Numbered from the stretch's first letter, positions 15,602 through 25,249 are shown. The stretch: 37,170 bases of DNA from an uncultured Thiotrichaceae bacterium (GCA_937925855.1 CALAMO010000032.1:1-37170); one strand, 5' to 3'. The notes: generated by a model not told the origin, from the letters alone. Numbers and translations: made by a program.

Positions 15602-17896
15602 CTAGCGTCTGCTTTTAAGCGGGCGCCGCTTTGCCTTCTGAGGGGTGCCCGTCGTTTTTTTCATAGTGGAAGTCTCTTGCGCTTTCGGCGGCAGGCCGGT
15701 GTGCTGCGTTAATATCTTTTTACCATTATGTTGCCGTTCGTTTTGTGTTTTTCCGGTGCGTTTCGCATGCGCACTGCCTTTATTTTTACGCCGATGTGAC
15801 TCGTAAATCTTTTGCTTTTCATCCGGGCTATAGGCCGGAATCAGCTGGTTTGGCCCATCGCCAATTAATTCGGCCCGCCCCATACGCTGCAGCGCCTTGC
15901 GCAATAAATCCCAGTTCGCCGGATCGTGATAGCGCAGGAAGGCCTTATGCAGTTTACGCTGCTCCGGGTCTTTCACGCTGTCCACTTTGTCACTTTTATA
16001 AGTCACCCGGCTCAGCGGGTTTTTACCGGTGTGATACATCGTAGTGGCCGACGCCATTGGAGATGGATAGAAGGCCTGCACCTGATCCGCACGAAAATCG
16101 TACTTTTTTAGCCACAGCGCGAGATGCATCATATCCTCATCGGTTGTACCAGGATGCGCTGCGATAAAATAGGGGATGAGGTACTGTTCTTTGCCCGCTT
16201 CCTTGGTGAATTTCTCAAACAGTTCCTTGAAGCGGTCGTAGCTGCCGATACCCGGCTTCATCATCTTAGATAATGGCCCCTGTTCGGTATGCTCCGGTGC
16301 AATCTTGAGGTAGCCGCCGACGTGATGTGTCACCAGCTCCTTCACATATTCCGGGTCTTCCACCGCCAGGTCATAGCGCAAGCCGGAGCTAATCAGCACT
16401 TTTTTCACACCGGGTAATTCCCGTGCTTCGCGGTATAACTCTTTCAGCGAGGAATGATCCGTATTCAGATTCTGGCAAATACCTGGATACACACAGCTCG
16501 GTTTGCGGCATGAAGCCTCGATCTTTGGGTCTTTACAGGCGAGGCGGTACATATTCGCCGTCGGCCCGCCAAGGTCAGAGATGACGCCGGTAAAGCCGGG
16601 AACCTTCTCACGAATATCCTCGATTTCATTAAGAATGGATTCTTTCGAGCGGCTCTGGATAATACGGCCTTCGTGTTCGGTAATTGAACAGAACGTACAG
16701 CCGCCGAAGCAGCCGCGCATAATATTGACCGAAAACCGAATCATCTCATACGCGGGAATGCGTGCGTCGCCATAGTCCGGGTGGGGGCGGCGTGCATAGG
16801 GCAGGGCAAATACGCCATCCATCTCATCCATGCTCAATGGAATCGGCGGCGGATTAATCCATAGGTCAATATTGCCGTGTTTCTGTACCAGTGCGCGTGC
16901 ATTACCCGGATTGGTCTCCAGATGCAGTACGCGGTTAGCGTGTGCGTACAATACTTTGTCGTTAGTGATTTTCTCAAACGACGGCAGGCGGATAACCGTG
17001 CGGCTGCGATCTAGCTTAGCACGTGGGTGGAACTGAATTTTCTTCTCGTCCGGGCGTTTGGGGCGATAGGCCGTGTCATCCAGCCATTTGTCATTACGCT
17101 GTTCCAGCTCGCAGGCGTCCAGCTCCTGAGTGTTCACATAGGGATTAACGATACGATCAATTTTGCCGGGTTGATCCACGCGGGTGGAGTCAATCTCGCT
17201 CCAGCCTTGCGGGGTATCCTGGCGAATAAAGGCGGTGCCGCGAATATCCAACATATCGGCGGGTGTTTGGCCGCGTGACAGGCGCTGCGCGATTTCGACG
17301 ATGGCGCGTTCCGCATTGCCGTAGACCAGCATATCCGCCGTCGCATCCAGCAGAATAGAGCGCCGCACTTTTTCCTGCCAGTAATCATAGTGTGCGATAC
17401 GGCGCAGCGAGGCTTCGATGCCACCGAGAATCACCGGTACGTGGGTGTAAGCTTCTTTACAGCGCTGCGAATACACGAGCGAAGCGCGATCCGGGCGTTT
17501 TCCACCCATGCCGCCGGGGGTGTAGGCGTCATCGGAGCGCGGTTTACGGTCGGCAGTATAGCGGTTGATCATCGAGTCCATATTTCCCGCCGCTACGCCG
17601 AAAAATAGATTCGGCTCGCCCAGCGCCATGAAGGCGTCTTTTGATGTCCAGTCCGGCTGCGCGATAATGCCGACGCGGAAGCCCTGTGCTTCTAACAGGC
17701 GACCAATAATAGCCATACCGAAGGAAGGGTGATCGACGTAGGCGTCGCCGGTTACAATAATAATATCGCAGGAATCCCAGCCGAGTGCGTCCATCTCCGC
17801 CCGGTTCATTGGCAGGTATTCGGAGGTGCCGTAGCACTCTGCCCAGTACTTGGGGTGTTCGAATAGAGCGGTGTGGACTGGGTGGTGTGAGGCCAT
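15602..17896 (-). CDS. ygiQ: YgiQ-family radical SAM protein
   Basis: A 764-aa radical SAM protein closely following E. coli YgiQ along most of its length. Examples are the N-terminal [20 protein letters not shown], the middle [16 protein letters not shown] and the [20 protein letters not shown] segment. The [4Fe-4S]/SAM motif is [10 protein letters not shown] (Cys396, Cys400, Cys403). The last ~60 residues are a basic, low-complexity tail, normal for the family. The reaction catalysed by this family is not established to my knowledge. Start at 17896 corresponds to a Met just before the conserved region; no clear Shine-Dalgarno sequence is visible. It is transcribed alone, convergent with ugpQ. 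Confidence 0.95.
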   Translation of the reverse strand: MASHHPVHTALFEHPKYWAECYGTSEYLPMNRAEMDALGWDSCDIIIVTGDAYVDHPSFGMAIIGRLLEAQGFRVGIIAQPDWTSKDAFMALGEPNLFFGVAAGNMDSMINRYTADRKPRSDDAYTPGGMGGKRPDRASLVYSQRCKEAYTHVPVILGGIEASLRRIAHYDYWQEKVRRSILLDATADMLVYGNAERAIVEIAQRLSRGQTPADMLDIRGTAFIRQDTPQGWSEIDSTRVDQPGKIDRIVNPYVNTQELDACELEQRNDKWLDDTAYRPKRPDEKKIQFHPRAKLDRSRTVIRLPSFEKITNDKVLYAHANRVLHLETNPGNARALVQKHGNIDLWINPPPIPLSMDEMDGVFALPYARRPHPDYGDARIPAYEMIRFSVNIMRGCFGGCTFCSITEHEGRIIQSRSKESILNEIEDIREKVPGFTGVISDLGGPTANMYRLACKDPKIEASCRKPSCVYPGICQNLNTDHSSLKELYREARELPGVKKVLISSGLRYDLAVEDPEYVKELVTHHVGGYLKIAPEHTEQGPLSKMMKPGIGSYDRFKELFEKFTKEAGKEQYLIPYFIAAHPGTTDEDMMHLALWLKKYDFRADQVQAFYPSPMASATTMYHTGKNPLSRVTYKSDKVDSVKDPEQRKLHKAFLRYHDPANWDLLRKALQRMGRAELIGDGPNQLIPAYSPDEKQKIYESHRRKNKGSAHAKRTGKTQNERQHNGKKILTQHTGLPPKAQETSTMKKTTGTPQKAKRRPLKSRR

Positions 17897-18017
17897 GGTG
17901 GTTGCTGCGCTGCGTTAAAGGAGCGGATTATACGCGAGTTTAGGCTTGGGGTGGGAAATCAACTGTTTTTGCTGATGTTCTAGCCGTAGTGGCATGTCTA
18001 TAGCTTCAGTTGAGTTA

Positions 18018-20615
18018 TTAGATTTTTTGAGCTCTTAGTCTAATCTGCGCTTGGATTTCATCATGAATATCGTATTCAGCAGTAGTCTCAACTTCAAGGG
18101 TAACAACCAGTGCAAACCTGATTTCATCATCGGGATTGAGGTTTCCATTAGCCGAATCTTTGCATTGTACTCGTATTGGAAGCATAGCGTTTCCACCAAA
18201 ATTTGGTGCATGTTGCTTTTTGTTAGTTAGTCGACGTGACCAGACACTGCCGCGTTTGATGATATTTTCATCCAAATGCAGATTTTTCATGCCCAAGCCC
18301 CATTCCTTGTCATCTTCATACATGTTGTCGCCTGCACAAGCCTCTAGGGCAGCCATTCTATAGCGAGGGCCGTAAGGATCTACAGGAGAAAACCAAGCAA
18401 TCGTCACACGAAAGGTGCGTCCTATTTTATCACCAGACAGTGAAGGTGGTAGTGGAAAGCGAAAAACCTGGGCTTGGTCTTTACTGATCGTGCCTAAACC
18501 AATTAATGTAGCCCTGTGATCTGTGCATTCGTGCATAAAGGGTTTTGAAAGTGCCCCAAATCCATGGTGTTTTGCTACTTGTTCTTTTGATCGGAACCAC
18601 TGGCGTTTACCATGGATAGCCCTCTCTTCTTCGTAGAGTAGCAAAGCATCATCTGACCAAATGGCAGAATTGACAGCCAACGCTCTGGTTAAAAGGGCTA
18701 AATCCTGGCGAGGCAATTCTTCTCCTTGAAATGGCCCGTCCTCTGAAGTTAACCAAGCAGCTGATTGCAGGATTGCACGAGTTGTTAGCGCAGTGGCACA
18801 GCTTGTTCCTCTGGCTCTTAGAACGGGCGAGCTGATGCCAGCGCGTGGAGATGCGACTACTAAGCCATTCGTCTGTGCGTTAGTGCGAAGCCGTAAAATT
18901 GAATCATTGCCAGCAGGCCAAAGGTTGTACTCATGTCTGCCGCCGCTAGTCAGTAAATCTGGTTTAATAGTACGGGATTTCCCTGGGCCAAGAGCGCTGG
19001 AAAGTGCTGGAGCAGGGCCGTTTGTACCATCAAGCGTGAATGTATTTCTGATTTTGTATGAATCTGTTAAATCTTCTGAAAGCGCCCCAACTGTCAAGCC
19101 GTTAACGGACTCGGCAGGTGATAGCAATGTTCTGTTATAGGCTAAGTCTCTTAACGCCTGCCTGATGATACCTTGCTGTTCTTTTTCTGACTGGGCCTCA
19201 AACTCACCGTTTTTCATTTCCCTGATGACTAGGTCATCATCGATGTTTCCGGCAGAAATAATGAATAAAATTCCATGAGTATAAGACCACCAATCCAATA
19301 ATCGAGCAAGGGCACTGATATGACCTGAAAACCGCTCTGACGCTATGCCTACGGAAAAATTAATAACAAAAATTTGGTGTTCAAGCGGTTCCTGACTTGA
19401 AAAAAGCCTAAGCAGCGTATAATGCACAACATTAATAAATAATCGGTTTGGTGGTGAGACCGACTGGTTCTCCGTAGTATCAATCAGTATTGGAATATTT
19501 AATAGGCGGCTGTCGATTAACGGTGTCCCATCTGCACTTAAGTCACCCCGTAGTATCAAAGACGCCATGGATGTAGCATGAAAACGATTATTTACCTGAG
19601 ATATTCTTACTAGATCATTAACATCTTCTATTTCTACACCACCATCCAAGGCAGGGTGTAGAGCTGCTACAGCCCCATCGAACAAGGCACAGCGAAGTGG
19701 TGAATCTGATTCAAACGGCTCGGAAATATCTGGTAGATTACGACTATCATCTGGATTAACTGTGGGAGATTGGGCAATACTTTGCGGCAAAATAAATTGA
19801 ATACCTTCAATCGTTGCCAACCCGTTCGCGTCTTGGGGTTCTTCAAGCAATTGCCTGACCGCTTCAGCACTCAGCTCTATCAATAGGGCTTCGTAGATAA
19901 ATTTTTCTTCAGAGATGCTGGATGAATCAAGGATTTGGCCGCCTAATTGAGCAACACGATGCTTCGCCTCATCAGCCCACTTCTTGCGTTGGTGCTGATT
20001 AGTGGTGGGCATAATTTCGAGTTCAAGTTTTACGAGTTCCAAATCATCAAGGGGAAGGCTTTCTTTGATGACGGTGCGAACCCCCTCAGGCAATCTATCT
20101 TCTGGCCCCCAAACCCGAATCTCTACTAATAATTCAAACAGGTTCTTCCAAGGTGCTGTCCCGGTTGGAAATTCTTGATTATTTATATAAGCATTCCACA
20201 GCGTCAGTATTTGTTGAATAGAGGCTAGCGTGGGCATGGTTGCATAAAGGATGGGTGCAAAGCCTGACTTCGGATTAGGCGGTGTAAAATCCCCCGGAAT
20301 ATCAGCTTCAAACTCCAATTCCGAAATAACACTAAGTCCAATATTTTTTGCAGCTCTTGCAAAATTTTGTACTGAGCCTGCTGTAATGAAAACAAGGGTG
20401 CGATCAGGTGCTATTCCGACCGGGTCACTTTTTAATTCAATCTCTGTATCTGATTTATTTAATGCTTCTGTCAATTGATTGAAAGTTGGGGAAAAACGTT
20501 CTTCTTGAGTCCTTTTGCCTGGCCCTCTTGGCCTAGGCGGTATTGAAGGATTGGCAGCTTTGGGGCGGTGTGTCGAGGTAGAATTAGGAAATCGGATGAT
20601 TGATTTTTGCGCCAT
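18018..20615 (-). CDS. ietS: S8 family serine protease, IetS-like
   Basis: An 865-aa subtilisin-family protein without signal peptide, so cytoplasmic. The catalytic triad is visible: Asp313 (LFDGAV), His346 (FHATSMASLIL), Asn456 of the oxyanion hole (ISAGN) and Ser605 (RGTSCATA). The ~300 residues before the protease domain and ~240 after are family-specific. It pairs with the AAA ATPase just upstream, whose 3' end it overlaps by 32 nt; AGGAGAG precedes the ATG at 12 nt. The pair matches IetAS, described as a toxin (protease)-antitoxin (ATPase) module on Agrobacterium plasmid pTiC58 and later as an anti-phage system. Composition is AT-richer than flanking ygiQ. Target proteins are unknown. 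Confidence 0.88.
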   Translation of the reverse strand: MAQKSIIRFPNSTSTHRPKAANPSIPPRPRGPGKRTQEERFSPTFNQLTEALNKSDTEIELKSDPVGIAPDRTLVFITAGSVQNFARAAKNIGLSVISELEFEADIPGDFTPPNPKSGFAPILYATMPTLASIQQILTLWNAYINNQEFPTGTAPWKNLFELLVEIRVWGPEDRLPEGVRTVIKESLPLDDLELVKLELEIMPTTNQHQRKKWADEAKHRVAQLGGQILDSSSISEEKFIYEALLIELSAEAVRQLLEEPQDANGLATIEGIQFILPQSIAQSPTVNPDDSRNLPDISEPFESDSPLRCALFDGAVAALHPALDGGVEIEDVNDLVRISQVNNRFHATSMASLILRGDLSADGTPLIDSRLLNIPILIDTTENQSVSPPNRLFINVVHYTLLRLFSSQEPLEHQIFVINFSVGIASERFSGHISALARLLDWWSYTHGILFIISAGNIDDDLVIREMKNGEFEAQSEKEQQGIIRQALRDLAYNRTLLSPAESVNGLTVGALSEDLTDSYKIRNTFTLDGTNGPAPALSSALGPGKSRTIKPDLLTSGGRHEYNLWPAGNDSILRLRTNAQTNGLVVASPRAGISSPVLRARGTSCATALTTRAILQSAAWLTSEDGPFQGEELPRQDLALLTRALAVNSAIWSDDALLLYEEERAIHGKRQWFRSKEQVAKHHGFGALSKPFMHECTDHRATLIGLGTISKDQAQVFRFPLPPSLSGDKIGRTFRVTIAWFSPVDPYGPRYRMAALEACAGDNMYEDDKEWGLGMKNLHLDENIIKRGSVWSRRLTNKKQHAPNFGGNAMLPIRVQCKDSANGNLNPDDEIRFALVVTLEVETTAEYDIHDEIQAQIRLRAQKI

Positions 20616-21606
20616 GATGAATAAACTCTCCTGGAATTTCGATTTTCTCCTGCCACATTCTTATTCTATCAGAAATTATTGAGCGAATAGTAATTTCACC
20701 TCGACTTAATGCAATACGTCTACGGATATCAAGAAAAAAGTTTTCAGCCTCAGAAAAATTTTTAGGCTTAACGTCAGATAAGAGTCTTTTGGCAGTGTAA
20801 CCAGTAGCCCCAGGGAGCTGTTTTAACTGGTCTGAGAAATAAGATGTCATCTGACTATCAGTAGGCTTTCCTATATCTAGGCGCAGCTCGAATCTTCTCC
20901 ATGTTGCTCGATCCAGCAATTCCGGGTGATTGGTAGCACCTATTAAAACACAATATGTAGGCAAATCATCAAGTTGTAGTAACAAGGTGGTAACAACTCG
21001 TTTAATCTCCCCTGTTTCATGAAGATCTCCTCTTTCTTTTCCGATAGCATCAAATTCATCAAAAAATAGAACACACGGCTCTGTTTTGATAAAGTCGAAT
21101 AATCGTCGCAATCTTTGAGCAGTTTCTCCCAGATAACTTGTAACTACAGCGTCATAGCGAACAACAAATAACGGTAGTGCAAGTTCAGTTGCTAATGCTT
21201 CGGCTAAAGACGTTTTACCATTCCCAGGTGGGCCTGCTAGCAACAACCTATGTCGAGGTTCCAATCCATTGGCTCTTAATATGTCAGCGCAATGCTGTTC
21301 CTCTATAAGCTCATGGCAAGCGTTACGGGTAGGTTTTGTCAGATAAAGCTCAGAAAGCTGCTTGTAAGTCTCACGTCTTTGGATGCCTCCAGAGCCGTCT
21401 CGAATACGTACACCTTGGTGCTGGGTTTTATCGCTGGTCTGTTTCTGCCAAGTAGTTTCTAGTACATGACGGATTCTATCTGCAACGCCACTATGCTTTT
21501 TAGCATGTTCATCTGCTGCAATTGCTTCTGCTGTAGCTCGAACTTCGTTCTCATTGCCGCTAACGCCAGCCTTCACCAACTTAATAATAAGGTCACTTCG
21601 GGCCAT
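20584..21606 (-). CDS. ietA: AAA ATPase, IetA-like
   Basis: About 340 aa. The N-terminal ~100 residues are helical (LIIKLVKAGVSGNENEVRAT, then AKKHSGVADRIRHVL). They are followed by a AAA module with Walker A GPPGNGKT (125-132), Walker B VLFFDEFDAIGKERGD (about 179-194), sensor 1 LIGATNHPE and the arginine-finger region TWRRFELRL. It resembles the ATPase half of the IetAS module, which restrains and/or delivers substrates to the protease. The frame begins at ATG 21618; the ATG at 21606 starts the MARSDLI segment usual for this family and is preferred, with moderate certainty. It is first gene of the pair; its 3' end overlaps ietS. Confidence 0.87.
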   Translation of the reverse strand: MARSDLIIKLVKAGVSGNENEVRATAEAIAADEHAKKHSGVADRIRHVLETTWQKQTSDKTQHQGVRIRDGSGGIQRRETYKQLSELYLTKPTRNACHELIEEQHCADILRANGLEPRHRLLLAGPPGNGKTSLAEALATELALPLFVVRYDAVVTSYLGETAQRLRRLFDFIKTEPCVLFFDEFDAIGKERGDLHETGEIKRVVTTLLLQLDDLPTYCVLIGATNHPELLDRATWRRFELRLDIGKPTDSQMTSYFSDQLKQLPGATGYTAKRLLSDVKPKNFSEAENFFLDIRRRIALSRGEITIRSIISDRIRMWQEKIEIPGEFIHHGAKINHPIS

Positions 21607-21817
21607 CAGATGCACCATCCTAGGAGGAATAAAAATATTTAGTATGGTATTGTACTACTGATTATTAAAAAAAACTGCTGATTTTTGGTTTTTGCTGCGT
21701 ATATCCTTTATCGGTAGCTGATTGTGAGCTGTAGGAAGATGCTTGTGTGATTTGGATGAAAGGATAGGCAGTAATTTTGCAAAAAATATAGTATCACCCC
21801 ATAGTAAATCCCAAATA

Positions 21818-21825
21818 ATCGCGAT
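21818..21825. promoter_or_regulatory. palindrome in front of RHH antitoxin gene (possible operator)
   Basis: ATCGCGAT palindrome, flanked by AA and TT at partly symmetric distance, 17 bp before the ATG at 21843. RHH antitoxins usually autoregulate from short palindromes in this position. TATAGT at 21787-21792 could be the -10. Confidence 0.35.
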
Positions 21826-21842
21826 ATTTACGAGATTTTACC

Positions 21843-22166
21843 ATGAGCAACGTATCCCTAAGCATCTCCGTCTCCGAAGAACTCAAAGAAATCATCATGC
21901 AACGCACCCGTAGTGGCTACTTCGGTACGCCCAGCGAATACCTGCGCCATCTTGTACGAGAAGACATCAGTCGCAACGCCGGTATTAGAAAAATGGAAGA
22001 TTTCATCCAGCAGGGCATTGATTCCGGCGCAAGCAGCACTCTGCGCGGACAGGATTTAGAAGCTGGTATTGAACGCGGCCTAGTAGATTCAGCCGCAGGC
22101 CGCACTATGTCATCTGATGAGTATTTTGAAAGTATTAAGACCAATCTTGTGAAGAAGTACGGCTGA
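21843..22166 (+). CDS. solitary ParD/CopG-type RHH antitoxin
   Basis: A 107-aa protein. Residues 1-50 form a ribbon-helix-helix DNA-binding domain (SNVSLSISVSEELKEIIMQR, then YLRHLVRED), followed by an unusually long linker and a C-terminal toxin-binding-type tail. The tail (from AGIERGL to KKY) is nearly the same as that of the ParD at 25525-25770. No toxin gene follows: the 3' end overlaps the convergent sirtuin gene by 32 bp. It is therefore an orphan antitoxin. It could repress its own promoter or neutralise the ParE encoded 3 kb away; both are inference. Confidence 0.83.
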   Translation: MSNVSLSISVSEELKEIIMQRTRSGYFGTPSEYLRHLVREDISRNAGIRKMEDFIQQGIDSGASSTLRGQDLEAGIERGLVDSAAGRTMSSDEYFESIKTNLVKKYG

Positions 22167-22986
22167 GCAAAGCAGGCAACAACTCCACACAATAACTCCG
22201 CAAATGCAACCCCGCCAACTTATCCGCCCGCGTAACCCCCGGATTATTCAATGCAATCGGCTTCCCCCATTCCTGTGCCCGTAGGCAAAACCGATAACCA
22301 GAAAACACCTGCAGCGAGCTACCAATAACCAGAAGTGCATCGGCCTGCTGCAACTGCTCAAGGCAATAATCCAACCGGGGCTTAGGCAGCACACCCCCAA
22401 AAAACACCACATCCGGCATCAGCACGCCACCACATTCCATACAGGCCGGAATCTTTACCTGCTGCACATCTTCTTCCGCCAATACCGCATCGCCATCCGG
22501 GCGTATAACCGCCGTTAAGCCCACTAACTGAGGATTGTCCTCCGCTAAACGCGCCTGCATATCATCACGCAGGCTTTCCGCGCCACATTGCAGGCAGATA
22601 ATATCCTTCAGGTTGCCATGCAAATCCACCACCTTTTGGCTACCGGCGCGTTGATGCAGGTTATCGACGTTCTGCGTAATCAGAAGCTGAATATGCCCCA
22701 GTGTTTCCAGCTCAGCCAGCGCGTAATGAGCGGCATTAGGTTGGGCATCAGCAATGGTAGCGCGACCGATAAAAGAGCGCGCCCAGTAACGCTGACGGGT
22801 GGCCTCGGACTGAATGAAATCCTGATGCTGCATCGGCGGATTACCCTGCCAGACGCCTTTCTGGTCACGATAGGTCGGAATACCAGAGGCGAGGCTCAGC
22901 CCGGCACCGGTTAGGACAACAGGTTTTGGGTGCTGTTGAATAAAATCAAGCAGGCGGTTGACGTCGTTGCTGAGTGGTTGATCCAT
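22135..22986 (-). CDS. Sir2-family NAD-dependent protein deacylase
   Basis: A 283-aa sirtuin. The NAD-binding motif is VLTGAGLSLASGIPTYRD (residues 24-41), with TQNVDNLHQRAG (about 104-115), catalytic His123 in DLHGN, and a zinc site of Cys131/Cys134 and Cys182/Cys185. The long zinc loop (about 45 residues between the Cys pairs) and ACMECGG resemble class II (SIRT4-like) enzymes. The last part has VIGSSLQVFSGYR and ALNNPGVTRAD, also family typical. It uses NAD+ to remove acyl groups from lysines. It is not fused to other domains, so a housekeeping role is most likely. It is convergent with the RHH antitoxin (32-bp overlap) and divergent from the ABC pair. Confidence 0.93.
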   Translation of the reverse strand: MDQPLSNDVNRLLDFIQQHPKPVVLTGAGLSLASGIPTYRDQKGVWQGNPPMQHQDFIQSEATRQRYWARSFIGRATIADAQPNAAHYALAELETLGHIQLLITQNVDNLHQRAGSQKVVDLHGNLKDIICLQCGAESLRDDMQARLAEDNPQLVGLTAVIRPDGDAVLAEEDVQQVKIPACMECGGVLMPDVVFFGGVLPKPRLDYCLEQLQQADALLVIGSSLQVFSGYRFCLRAQEWGKPIALNNPGVTRADKLAGLHLRSYCVELLPALLSRTSSQDWS

Positions 22987-23072
22987 GACGCCGAATTAGA
23001 GCATACCTGCGGGCTGCCCACTAATTTCATTATTTTGTGTTCGTCTGCTCTGTGCTGAGGGTGGTTTGCCTT

Positions 23073-23078
23073 TATAAT
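23073..23078 (+). promoter_or_regulatory. candidate -10 element of the ABC-2 exporter operon
   Basis: TATAAT at 23073-23078 with no recognisable -35. Transcription would begin near 23085, only ~10 nt before ATG 23095 but ~22 nt before ATG 23107, which mildly favours the later start codon. Confidence 0.4.
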
Positions 23079-23094
23079 ACGAGCTTATTTTTTC

Positions 23095-24000
23095 ATGAGC
23101 CTTGCTATGCAAAACACACCCATTATCACTGTCCGTAACCTGCAAAAACACTATCCCGAGGTCAAAGCGGTCGATGGCGTGAATTTCCAGGTGAATAGCG
23201 GTATTTGCTTTGGCTTACTTGGCCCGAATGGTGCCGGTAAGACCACAACCATTGAAATGATGGAGGGCATCAGCAAGCCCACTGGCGGCGAAATCTTTTA
23301 CAAAGGACGCCGTCAGGGCGAGCAGTTCCGCAGTGAAGCCGGTATTCAGTTCCAGCACACCGCGCTACAGGATTTCCTTACGGTGCGTGAGAATCTGAAT
23401 TTTTTTCGGGCGCTGTACCCGGACGGTTTGGGTATGGACGAACTGGTGAGCATATGTCGGCTGGAGAATTTTCTGGATCGTGATGCAAACAAACTTTCCG
23501 GCGGTCAGCGTCAGCGCATGCTGCTGTCGATTGCGTTGGTGAATGATCCCGAGGTGGTGTTTCTGGATGAGCCAACGACCGGGCTTGATCCACAGGCGCG
23601 GCTGAATTTCTGGGATCTGGTGAATAGTATTAAGGCACGCGGTAAGACGGTGTTGCTGACCACGCATTATATGGAAGAGGCGTACAACCTGTGCGATGAG
23701 ATTGCGATTATGGATCACGGCAAAGTGATTGCGATTGGTTCGCCGGATGAACTGCTGAGTAAGCATTTCGAGGATGTGGTGATTGAGTTACCGGAGTCTG
23801 ATTTGGGCGAGGCGGCTGAGCATGTGACGCACCGGCGGCTGGAGAAGGTGACGCCGAGCGTGGAGATTGTGTCGAAAGACGTGAATGTCACGCTGCAAAC
23901 CTTAATGCAACACGGTGCTTCGCTCTCAAACCTCTCGGTGCGGCCACGTTCGCTGGAGGATTTGTTCTTAGAACTCACCGGGAAGGAGTTACGCGCATGA
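23095..24000 (+). CDS. ABC transporter ATP-binding protein (ABC-2 exporter type)
   Basis: A 301-aa ATPase of the NodI/DrrA-like class. Walker A GPNGAGKTT follows LLGPN (about residue 43-51). The Q-loop is at QFQHTALQDF, the signature LSGGQRQR, Walker B VVFLDEPTTGLD and the H-loop TTHYMEE. The ~75-residue C-terminal extension, ending PRSLEDLFLELTGKEL, is typical of drug or lipid ABC-2 exporters. It overlaps the permease gene by 4 nt (ATGA), so the two are translationally coupled. ATG 23107 (MQNTPII) is an alternative start; neither start has a strong ribosome binding site. The substrate is unknown. Confidence 0.92.
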   Translation: MSLAMQNTPIITVRNLQKHYPEVKAVDGVNFQVNSGICFGLLGPNGAGKTTTIEMMEGISKPTGGEIFYKGRRQGEQFRSEAGIQFQHTALQDFLTVRENLNFFRALYPDGLGMDELVSICRLENFLDRDANKLSGGQRQRMLLSIALVNDPEVVFLDEPTTGLDPQARLNFWDLVNSIKARGKTVLLTTHYMEEAYNLCDEIAIMDHGKVIAIGSPDELLSKHFEDVVIELPESDLGEAAEHVTHRRLEKVTPSVEIVSKDVNVTLQTLMQHGASLSNLSVRPRSLEDLFLELTGKELRA

Positions 24001-25055
24001 TGCGTCGAATTTGGGCTACTTTATATGCGCGCTCGTTGGAGTTTATTCGTGATCGTTCTTCCCTCGGCTGGAATTTAATTCTGCCGGTGATATTGGTGTT
24101 TGGGCTGGCATTTGTGTTTTCCGGTGACGGGCGTCCGTTGTTTAAGGTGGCGGTGGTGGCTGAGGGCATGACTGCCTCTGCTGTGGCCGCTGAAGACTTG
24201 TCGGAAGTTGATACCTCGCTACATGAGTTTTTACAGACGCGCCATGTTCAATACTATGGCGTTACGCCGGACGAGGTCGATGGCACGATTCGTAAAGTCG
24301 GGCGGCATCAGGTCGATATGCTGCTCGACCTGCGTGCGAATGAGCAGAAGTATTGGGTGAATGGCGATTCGCAGAAAGGCTATTTTCTGGAAAAAGTGCT
24401 TAACGGTGCGGATGGCCCGGCGCTGAGTAAGCAGAGTGTGAGCGGGGAAGAGATTCGCTACGTTGATTGGGTGCTGCCTGGTATTCTGGGGATGAATATG
24501 ATGTTTAGCTGCCTGTTTGGGGTGGGTTATGTCATCGTGCGCTACCGTAAAAGTGGTTATCTGAAACGCTTGAATGCGACGCCGTTGCGTTCCGCGGAGT
24601 TTTTACTGGCGCAGGTGTTATCGCGGGCGGCCTTAGTTATCGTGGTGACGGCTGCTGTGTTTTTAGGGACACATCTATTGATGGATTTCACTATGGAGGG
24701 CAGTTATCTCAATCTGCTGTTGGTATTAGTGTTGGGGACGTTTAGCCTGATTTCGCTGGGATTGCTGATAGCGGCGCGGGTGAGTAGTGAGGAGCTGGCC
24801 GGTGGTTTATTGAATGTGCTGACCTGGCCGATGATGCTGCTGTCCGGGGTTTGGTTTTCCATGGAGGGTACGCATCCGCTGATGCAGTGGTTTAGCCAAT
24901 TGTCGCCGCTGACGCATATTTTGAGTGCGGCGCGGGCGATTATGATTGATGGGGCGGGGTTGTTGGATATTAGTACTCATTTACTGGTGCTTATTGGAAC
25001 GTCCATTGTGTTTTTGGTGTTGGGGGCGGTGTTTTTTAAGTGGACGGCTGATTGA
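23997..25055 (+). CDS. ABC-2 type permease
   Basis: A 352-aa membrane partner of the preceding ATPase. One N-terminal helix (residues ~22-42, NLILPVILVFGLAFVFSG) is followed by a ~120-residue extracytoplasmic loop. Then come five to six helices in the C-terminal half, with the ABC-2 family sequence YRKSGYLKRLNATPLRSAEF and the final LMQWFSQLSPLTHILSAAR (near residues 300-318). The layout fits exporters of drugs or lipids. The start overlaps the ATPase stop by 4 nt. The stop is followed almost directly by a small VapB-like gene on the same strand. Confidence 0.92.
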   Translation: MMRRIWATLYARSLEFIRDRSSLGWNLILPVILVFGLAFVFSGDGRPLFKVAVVAEGMTASAVAAEDLSEVDTSLHEFLQTRHVQYYGVTPDEVDGTIRKVGRHQVDMLLDLRANEQKYWVNGDSQKGYFLEKVLNGADGPALSKQSVSGEEIRYVDWVLPGILGMNMMFSCLFGVGYVIVRYRKSGYLKRLNATPLRSAEFLLAQVLSRAALVIVVTAAVFLGTHLLMDFTMEGSYLNLLLVLVLGTFSLISLGLLIAARVSSEELAGGLLNVLTWPMMLLSGVWFSMEGTHPLMQWFSQLSPLTHILSAARAIMIDGAGLLDISTHLLVLIGTSIVFLVLGAVFFKWTAD

Positions 25056-25069
25056 GGAGTGGTAGCTAT

Positions 25070-25249
25070 ATGAAAATTACATTGTCTACGGGAGCGCATT
25101 TTTTCGTTGAGGATGAGTGGGTATTTGAGGCAATGCGGGTGAGTGGCTTACCGACTGCACAGGAAACAGTACAACAAGCTTTGGAGTTGTTAGTAACATT
25201 GAAAAAGCAGGAGCAGCAGCGCTTAGAAATTAATTCCCCGCACAGATAG
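25070..25249 (+). CDS. small VapB-like antitoxin, solitary
   Basis: A 59-aa protein (MKITLSTGAHFFVEDEWVFE at the N-terminus, then LPTAQETVQQALELLVTLKK). The beta strand plus two helices and the TAQETVQQALELL element resemble VapB-type antitoxins. GAGGAG ends 10 nt before the ATG; a frame extension to TTG 25052 has no merit. No VapC toxin gene follows: the 3' end overlaps the end of the convergent parE by 27 bp. It is transcribed with the ABC-2 pair. The assignment to VapB rests on pattern only. Confidence 0.6.
   Translation: MKITLSTGAHFFVEDEWVFEAMRVSGLPTAQETVQQALELLVTLKKQEQQRLEINSPHR

Noticed and set aside
22135-22986. Sirtuin as a defence effector (Thoeris/DSR-like) linked to IetAS or the TIR gene.
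   Set aside because: It is a single-domain enzyme with an intact four-Cys zinc site and deacylase motifs, on its own transcript; defence SIR2 domains usually lack this zinc site and are fused to other domains.
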